DNA of 7,445 nt from Blastocatellia bacterium (GTDB taxonomy: Bacteria > Acidobacteriota > Blastocatellia > Pyrinomonadales > Pyrinomonadaceae): contig DNNE01000012.1 of NCBI GenBank assembly GCA_003487805.1, positions 1-7,445 of the forward strand. Direction: 5' to 3'. Below the pieces are notes generated by a model, which was given only the letters and a program-made list of their open reading frames with translations, was not told where the DNA came from and made no database searches. The position numbers and the translations under genes were made by a program. Of the stretch, positions 1-4,482 are shown one piece after another. Each line of letters opens with the position of its first letter. Position 1 is the stretch's first letter.

Positions 1-13
1 TCACGGTCGGGCT
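1..13 (+). repeat. Partial copy of interspersed REP-like repeat, cut by window edge
   Basis: The first 13 bases, TCACGGTCGGGCT, are identical to positions 4356-4368, which lie inside a 31-nt repeat unit upstream of the acyl-CoA ligase. The match breaks at base 14, so this copy lacks the TTCTGACACGC tail of the other one. Anything before base 1 is not visible. The two copies share the same orientation and lie about 4.35 kb apart on either side of the accessory genes. A 13-mer match alone is modest evidence; what supports it is that the other copy belongs to a clear inverted repeat pair. Confidence 0.5.
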
Positions 14-580
14 AGTGCCCCACTTGTTTCCTGGCAACACAATCTTAGAACACTGTGGCAGTGCAGATCGCCAAAAGAAAGGGCTCGCGGCGCTTTGCAT
101 TTATCAAACTGAGATTGCAGATGACAGATACTCTCAAGCCTGCACAGAATCCAGCACCGAGGGGCACACAAAGTTTTGTTCCCGCACGCCAAGGATTGCG
201 TCTATTCGTATCAGGCTTCAATTTTCAGAGTTGCGGGGAGGCCCTACGAAATATTGCGAGTCTTAACGGGGAGAATTTCTACTCAAGACTACTAGGAGAA
301 CGCGAATCACTGCTCGCAGAAATCCGTGTGAGTTCCCGTTTCAATACCCTTTCGGAAGGACGCCATCTACGCGGAATGATTTTGGGGCGCTGTGGGATTG
401 ACTGCTAATCGACATATGACATATTCTCACCGGCACTTCGCGAGATCGTAGGCTGGCCTCAGAGCCGATTATCGCATCTCTCTTTTCCAGCCGCGCATGC
501 GATCGTGCGTCCTTCGTCTCTCGCGAAGCGATCTCCACAAATTGAGTCGCTCTCTTTTTTGCTCCAGCTGAAGAACCACT
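14..580. other. Gene-poor region upstream of the SIR2/PRTase/cupin gene
   Basis: I see no recognisable gene, tRNA or rRNA here. Several short open frames overlap one another (15-266, 55-408, and 341-589 on the minus strand). None encodes a protein I recognise and none has a convincing ribosome binding site. The longest, 55-408 (117 codons), has an unremarkable composition and could be a small unknown gene or a remnant. The last 160 bases probably form promoter and leader for the gene at 581: a tandem GACATAT 7-mer lies at 411-424, and a possible small hairpin (TCGC-GAA-GCGA) lies near 521-531. Confidence 0.5.
398..425 (+). promoter_or_regulatory. Candidate sigma70-like promoter for the two-gene module
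   Basis: TTGACT at 398-403 matches the -35 consensus at five of six positions. CATATT at 420-425 matches the -10 consensus at four of six, with a 16-nt spacer. The putative -10 overlaps a tandem duplication of GACATAT (411-417 and 418-424), which could be a regulator site or coincidence. Transcription from here would give a leader of roughly 150 nt before the ATG at 581. This is pattern matching only, and promoter consensus is poorly tested in the likely host phylum. Confidence 0.25.
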
Positions 581-2416
581 ATGCGGCAATTAACAAGCAA
601 CAGCGCAAAGGCCCTTGCTAGGTCTCTTTCAACCCGCCACGAGGCCGGCCAGATGCCCGTTCTTTGGCTTGGCAGAGATTGCTCGGTTTCAATGGGATGC
701 TTCACGGTCGAGTCGTTGAACATGCGCCTCTCCCAAATGTTGGGGATCGAGATCACAACTAATACTGAATTGCAAAAACAGTTTGCGGAACATGGTCACA
801 AATTGTCACTTGATTCATCCGGACTGCGGACAAACCGGCTAGCCTTTTCATTGCTTGCCCAGTTGATCGCCCGAGGGTATTTCCGGGTGATAGTGAATTC
901 TAACACTGACTTCATGCTCGAGGATGAGTTGCGAATCCTTTTGCCATCGAATCAGCTGGTGATTGCCAGCCGGAGGAACCACTCTGAGCAAGAAATCGTC
1001 AAGATGTTAGCGGGCCTCAGGCCCAATTGCGTGCTCGTACTGAGGATTGGCGAACGCGACAGGCAACGTCGATCTTCATCTGATTTGGACAAGTGTCTTC
1101 GAGATGAGTTGGGAAGACTAATTGTGCGCCACCGTCTTATCTTTATCGGCTTCTCACTCGCCGAGTTACTTCTACCCCAAGTAGTTTCGGATGTGAAAAA
1201 GTGTTGGTTCGTCGATCCGTTCACGACTCCTTCTGACTTTCAGAAAGGATTCGAGACAGATTTGGACCAATTTATTACGGGTGAGGACGCACTGTTCGAC
1301 AATTTTCTGCAGGGGATCTGTTTTACGCTCCTCAACGAAACAGTCTCCCATAGACTGATGATGGGACTGAGAGGCAGCTTTTCAAAGCAGCGGGCGCGTA
1401 TAGATAAGATTGTCGATCGGATTAATTTTAGGCTAAGAGCCGAATACCTTGACGACGTGGTGGTGGAAGAGCTGACAAGAAAACTATTGGAACAGATTCA
1501 GTCATTCGCCGCACAAAGATCGAACAAGATTTGCTTACTCTTCGCAAACGACGCGGAATCGCCGGGAGGGCGAGAGATCAAGACTCTAATCGACCGCATT
1601 CCGCATCTCAAGATGCTTGTATCTCAATACCCTTCGCTAACGGTTAATATCACCGGACGAGCTGAAATTTATGGTGGCAGGAGAGCAGTAACAAGCATCG
1701 AGCCTCCGTTTGACCCAAATCGATTCGACGCATTCGTTATTCTCGATGACATATCGTTTAGTGGAAACACGTTACACATTCTGCGGGACTACTTAATCAG
1801 GAATTTTGGTCTTGATAGAAATAGGATCGTTGCGGCTCTTTTGCAAATCGACCCCGACGCAAAATCAAATCTGGAGGCGGACGGTTGGCATGTGATTTTT
1901 GGGTCCGAACACGTCGGGTTTGGCTTTTCGTGTCCATGGGGGTACGCGCGGCCCACGCGCGCCAAACTTAGTAATGAAGAAGGAAGAAGCATGGTCGACT
2001 TGAAGGCCAAATTAGGTGCGACATGTTTCATGCCTCATTCAACGTTGGGTTTCATCCCTAAACCTTGGGGTGAATTGATCGTCTTTAGAGACAATGCATA
2101 CACTAGTTCTCGAATCTTGTATTTGGAACGAGGGCGGAGAACTAGTTTCCACTATCATTTACTTCGGGATGAAATCTTTTTTGTCCTCGATGACCGTATT
2201 CGAATTCGCCTCTGGGACCGTCACATTGAGTTGAATAAGAACCAATCATTGCGGATTCCCGCTGGCGTGCCGCACAGCGTTATCGCGCTTGAATCCGGTT
2301 GCAGGGTGCTAGAAATCACAGAAGGCTTCTGCGATCCCCAGCGCGACATAGTTCGTATTCATGATATGTACGAACGGCCACGGTCCAGATTTGGGGATGA
2401 TGATGGGCTTATTTAG
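581..2416 (+). CDS. SIR2-like / phosphoribosyltransferase / cupin fusion protein
   Basis: This 611-residue protein has three domains. Residues ~25-215 resemble SIR2-like NAD-binding domains: VLWLGRDCSVSMG (27-39) stands where the glycine-rich GAGxS loop is expected, NSNTDFMLEDEL (106-117) matches the TTNxDxxLE motif, and LIFIGFSLAE (186-195) matches the late fiGySxxD strand. The usual HG catalytic motif appears as RIG (155-157), so classical NADase or deacylase activity is doubtful. Residues ~285-460 form a PRTase with the PRPP loop VILDDISFSGNTL (386-398). Residues ~488-595 form a cupin resembling the C-terminus of type II phosphomannose isomerase/ManC: KPWGE at 494-498, metal ligands H524, H526, E531, and H565 in PAGVPH. 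No signal peptide or membrane segment is evident, so it is probably cytoplasmic. The ATG at 581 follows an in-frame stop at 569-571 and a weak AAGA-type site; M25 (653) is an alternative start just before the SIR2 core. I infer a nucleotide-handling sensor or enzyme of a conflict system; its substrate is unknown. Confidence 0.8.
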   Translation: MRQLTSNSAKALARSLSTRHEAGQMPVLWLGRDCSVSMGCFTVESLNMRLSQMLGIEITTNTELQKQFAEHGHKLSLDSSGLRTNRLAFSLLAQLIARGYFRVIVNSNTDFMLEDELRILLPSNQLVIASRRNHSEQEIVKMLAGLRPNCVLVLRIGERDRQRRSSSDLDKCLRDELGRLIVRHRLIFIGFSLAELLLPQVVSDVKKCWFVDPFTTPSDFQKGFETDLDQFITGEDALFDNFLQGICFTLLNETVSHRLMMGLRGSFSKQRARIDKIVDRINFRLRAEYLDDVVVEELTRKLLEQIQSFAAQRSNKICLLFANDAESPGGREIKTLIDRIPHLKMLVSQYPSLTVNITGRAEIYGGRRAVTSIEPPFDPNRFDAFVILDDISFSGNTLHILRDYLIRNFGLDRNRIVAALLQIDPDAKSNLEADGWHVIFGSEHVGFGFSCPWGYARPTRAKLSNEEGRSMVDLKAKLGATCFMPHSTLGFIPKPWGELIVFRDNAYTSSRILYLERGRRTSFHYHLLRDEIFFVLDDRIRIRLWDRHIELNKNQSLRIPAGVPHSVIALESGCRVLEITEGFCDPQRDIVRIHDMYERPRSRFGDDDGLI

Positions 2417-2475
2417 TGATTAGCGCCCAATGGCGAATATTATGTTGATAAGTCATTCAGAGGCTACCGCCGTCA

Positions 2476-3219
2476 ATGGATAGCCACACCCTGGATCTGG
2501 TTTTGCAGATCGCATCCCTCCTCGCGTCGGCGGTTTCGCTCGTGGCGTCAGTGGCATCCCTCGTCCTCGCGGCGGTTGCCATTCTTTTGTCGTATATGTT
2601 CTTTAGGCTTTCAGCCGAGAGTTCGAACGGCATTCAGGCGTCAACCCACGCAATTGATAACAGCGTCACGCAATTGGACAGGCTCTTTGAGCTTCTGCAC
2701 ACAGAGACATTCCAAATTGTTCGCGGCACCATATCGGCTTATGAAAAGCGATTCCTTGCCGATCCCGCTATTGTTGAGGAGTCTGAGCAGTTGGCCGTAA
2801 CCAAAACAAACGAAAAAATTGAGCAGTTCAAGGCCGATATGCGGACCGAACTTGAAACTGCGGTAGCGAAGTTCGGTAAAACAGAGGCGCAACTCAGTCC
2901 CGTCCGACAGCAATTAGAGAAGGTATTGGACATGGCGATAGATGGTTCCCTAAACGCTGATCGCGAGGCCCGCGAGGAGAACATAAAGGATCACCTCTTA
3001 TCGTATTTGAACGAGCTTTCGTCTAGTGATTCAGCGATGCCCGTGATGAAGGTGGCTCTACATTTTCGCGATCGCTTTCGGCCGGCCGATATTCTAAAGG
3101 CTTTGATTGAGTTGAAGCAGGACGGGAGGATTGACTTTGACCGGAAGATTGATCATTGGAGTGATATAAGTGGTGACGTCATGTTAATCCGGACGAATCA
3201 GCGCCCACAGTCTCATTGA
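2476..3219 (+). CDS. Membrane-anchored protein with helical middle and putative winged-helix C-terminus
   Basis: I do not recognise this 247-residue protein as a named family. Residues 6-43 are almost wholly hydrophobic and small (Leu, Ala, Val, Ser), enough for one long or two short transmembrane helices; there is no signal-peptidase-like site. Residues ~55-180 are charged and helix-prone, with a Glu/Lys-rich stretch (101-150) that could form a coiled coil. Residues ~167-240 look like a winged helix: helices at 169-181 and 204-214, then ALIELKQDGRIDFD, the usual pattern leading into a wing. The gene starts 59 nt after the SIR2/PRTase/cupin gene on the same strand, so cotranscription is likely; the ribosome site before the ATG is weak. 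A cytoplasmic C-terminal domain tethered to the membrane fits an effector, adaptor or localiser for the upstream protein, but this is inference. Its stop codon lies 2 nt from that of the opposing acyl-CoA ligase. Confidence 0.7.
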   Translation: MDSHTLDLVLQIASLLASAVSLVASVASLVLAAVAILLSYMFFRLSAESSNGIQASTHAIDNSVTQLDRLFELLHTETFQIVRGTISAYEKRFLADPAIVEESEQLAVTKTNEKIEQFKADMRTELETAVAKFGKTEAQLSPVRQQLEKVLDMAIDGSLNADREAREENIKDHLLSYLNELSSSDSAMPVMKVALHFRDRFRPADILKALIELKQDGRIDFDRKIDHWSDISGDVMLIRTNQRPQSH

Positions 3220-3221
3220 TT

Positions 3222-4322
3222 CTAACGAATTGAAGCTGCAAGTTCACGCTTCAAGAGCTTTCCCGTTGGCCCTTTCGGAATGTCTGAGACAATTCGAATT
3301 GTTTTCGGGCACTTGTAGTCGGCCAGTTGAGATTGACAGTGCGCGATTAGCTCCGCTTCGCCGGCTTCACTTCCCTCTTTCAAGACGATGAACGCAGCTA
3401 CCTCTTCACCATAAAGCTGATCCGGGACGCCGATGGTCGCCGCGGCAGCGACGGCGGGATGTTGATAGAGCACCTCATCGATTTCGCGTGGGTAGATGTT
3501 TTCACCGGCGCGAATGATCATATCGCTCTTGCGATCGACGATGAAGAAGTAACCGTCCTTATCTCGATACCCAATGTCGCTGGTGTGAAACCAACCGTTG
3601 CGAAACGCGCGCTCAGTCGCTTCAGGATTCTTGAAATAGCCCTTGAGAATGTTGTCGCCGCGCAGGACGATCTCACCGAGTTCACCCTCGCCGACCTCCT
3701 TGTCATCATCGTCGACTACTTTCATTTCATTGCCGATTGGCAAGCCGCACGATCCTGGCCGCCGATCTTCATTCGGAGGATTGAAAGTCGATCGGCACGT
3801 TGACTCAGACAGGCCGTAACCTTCAATCACGGGACAATTGAAAGTCTCTTCGAACTTCTTCATAACTTCCGCCGGCACCGGCGCGGAACCACACATCGCA
3901 AAGCGGAGCTGATTGGTTTTCAAACCCTCAGGCACGCCATCGGGATATGTGTTGAGCAACATCGACAGCATCGTGGCTACAGATCCAAATGACGTGACTT
4001 GATAATCCGAAATAATGCTCCAGAACTTCGAGGCCGAGAACCTGGGGCTGACCACGGTCGAACCGCCGGCGTAAAGCGCCGACATGGTTGTCACCGAAAC
4101 CGCGTTCATGTGAAACAGCGGCATGATGGTCAGCAAACGATCATTCTCTGTGAAGTTCAACCACTCACTAATTTGTCGCGCATTGGCGATGACATTGCCG
4201 TGAGTAAGCAAACAACCCTTCGGTTTTCCCGTGGTGCCGGACGTGTAGATAATGATTGCGTCATCACTGGGTACGATGTTCAGCGTGTCAGAAGCCCGCG
4301 CGTCAGCAAGGGCTCGTTTCAT
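3222..4322 (-). CDS. N-terminally truncated AMP-forming acyl-CoA ligase (FadD-like)
   Basis: The 366 residues match the ANL superfamily of acyl-CoA ligases, which activate a carboxylic acid to an acyl-AMP and then to the CoA thioester. Visible motifs are the ATP loop YTSGTTGKPKG (26-36), EGYGLSES (167-174), the region from HTSDIG (246) to DRKSDMIIRAGENIYPREI (263-281) that spans the domain hinge, and the C-terminal catalytic lysine K355 in GPTGKLLKREL. Family members are about 500 or more residues and carry roughly 150 more before the ATP loop; these are absent. The start is well defined: ATG at 4322-4320, AAGGAG seven bases upstream, and an in-frame TAG at 4328-4326. Codons 4-13 (ALADARASDT) are encoded by a REP-like repeat unit, so true ligase homology begins near residue 14. 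No N-terminal fragment lies upstream, where kgd begins 160 bp away. The protein may be made but is probably inactive or altered, since part of the substrate-binding subdomain is lost. The acyl substrate cannot be told. Confidence 0.85.
   Translation of the reverse strand: MKRALADARASDTLNIVPSDDAIIIYTSGTTGKPKGCLLTHGNVIANARQISEWLNFTENDRLLTIMPLFHMNAVSVTTMSALYAGGSTVVSPRFSASKFWSIISDYQVTSFGSVATMLSMLLNTYPDGVPEGLKTNQLRFAMCGSAPVPAEVMKKFEETFNCPVIEGYGLSESTCRSTFNPPNEDRRPGSCGLPIGNEMKVVDDDDKEVGEGELGEIVLRGDNILKGYFKNPEATERAFRNGWFHTSDIGYRDKDGYFFIVDRKSDMIIRAGENIYPREIDEVLYQHPAVAAAATIGVPDQLYGEEVAAFIVLKEGSEAGEAELIAHCQSQLADYKCPKTIRIVSDIPKGPTGKLLKRELAASIR
4283..4313 (-). repeat. REP-like repeat unit, left arm of an inverted pair
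   Basis: Read on the minus strand, this 31-nt unit aligns without gaps to 4348-4378 on the plus strand with 26 of 31 bases identical, including a perfect 16-base run, CGGGCTTCTGACACGC. Each unit has complementary GCCC and GGGC blocks that could form a short stem. This arm lies inside the acyl-CoA ligase reading frame and encodes residues 4-13. Confidence 0.8.
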
Positions 4323-4329
4323 CGCCTAA

Positions 4330-4335
4330 CTCCTT
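4330..4335 (-). promoter_or_regulatory. Ribosome binding site of the truncated acyl-CoA ligase
   Basis: The minus strand reads AAGGAG, seven bases before the ATG at 4322-4320. It lies in the spacer between the two inverted repeat units. The rearranged gene therefore has a strong start signal that comes from the repeat locus and not from the original gene. Confidence 0.65.
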
Positions 4336-4347
4336 CAGTTTCAAGCG

Positions 4348-4378
4348 GCCCTCCCTCACGGTCGGGCTTCTGACACGC
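4348..4378 (+). repeat. REP-like repeat unit, right arm of an inverted pair
   Basis: This is the partner of the unit at 4283-4313, in opposite orientation across a 34-bp spacer. It contains TCACGGTCGGGCT (4356-4368), also present at window positions 1-13. The head-to-head arrangement of two imperfect units resembles a BIME (a REP doublet). No RAYT transposase is visible in this window to explain its movement. Confidence 0.8.
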
Positions 4379-4482
4379 GGATGCAAACGGCAAAAGAAGA
4401 TGCTAACCTATTAGCTCAAACGAACGACTCAACCATACTCAATTTAACGCGCAGCTATTAAAGCGCGAACGGTGAATTTCCT
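4379..4482. other. Intergenic leader of kgd
   Basis: This is the region between the repeat pair and kgd. It contains a 5-bp inverted repeat, CGCGC (4448-4452) and GCGCG (4463-4467), around a 10-base AT-rich loop, just upstream of the ribosome site. It could be a weak leader hairpin or chance. I see no convincing promoter for either divergent gene, although the kgd promoter must lie here or further upstream. Confidence 0.3.
4471..4475 (+). promoter_or_regulatory. Ribosome binding site deciding the TTG start of kgd
   Basis: GGTGA is a five-base match to the 16S anti-Shine-Dalgarno sequence and sits seven bases before TTG at 4483. An in-frame TAA at 4459-4461 closes the frame upstream, and the next in-frame ATG is near 4864, after the conserved N-terminal segment. 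TTG is therefore the only start consistent with the protein. Confidence 0.6.

Noticed and set aside
55..408. 117-codon open frame on the plus strand, overlapping another at 15-266
   Set aside because: No recognisable domain, no convincing ribosome site and no supporting neighbour. It might be a small unknown gene but I cannot support it.
551..560. Run of T (TCTCTTTTTT) resembling a terminator tail
   Set aside because: There is no GC-rich stem immediately before it, and it lies just upstream of the gene at 581.
2430..2483. Possible 17-codon leader peptide overlapping the start of the membrane protein
   Set aside because: It is a very short frame without a ribosome site; chance is sufficient explanation.
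3999..4373. 124-codon plus-strand open frame
   Set aside because: It is antisense to the acyl-CoA ligase and the repeat pair; its peptide is arginine-rich and unrecognisable.
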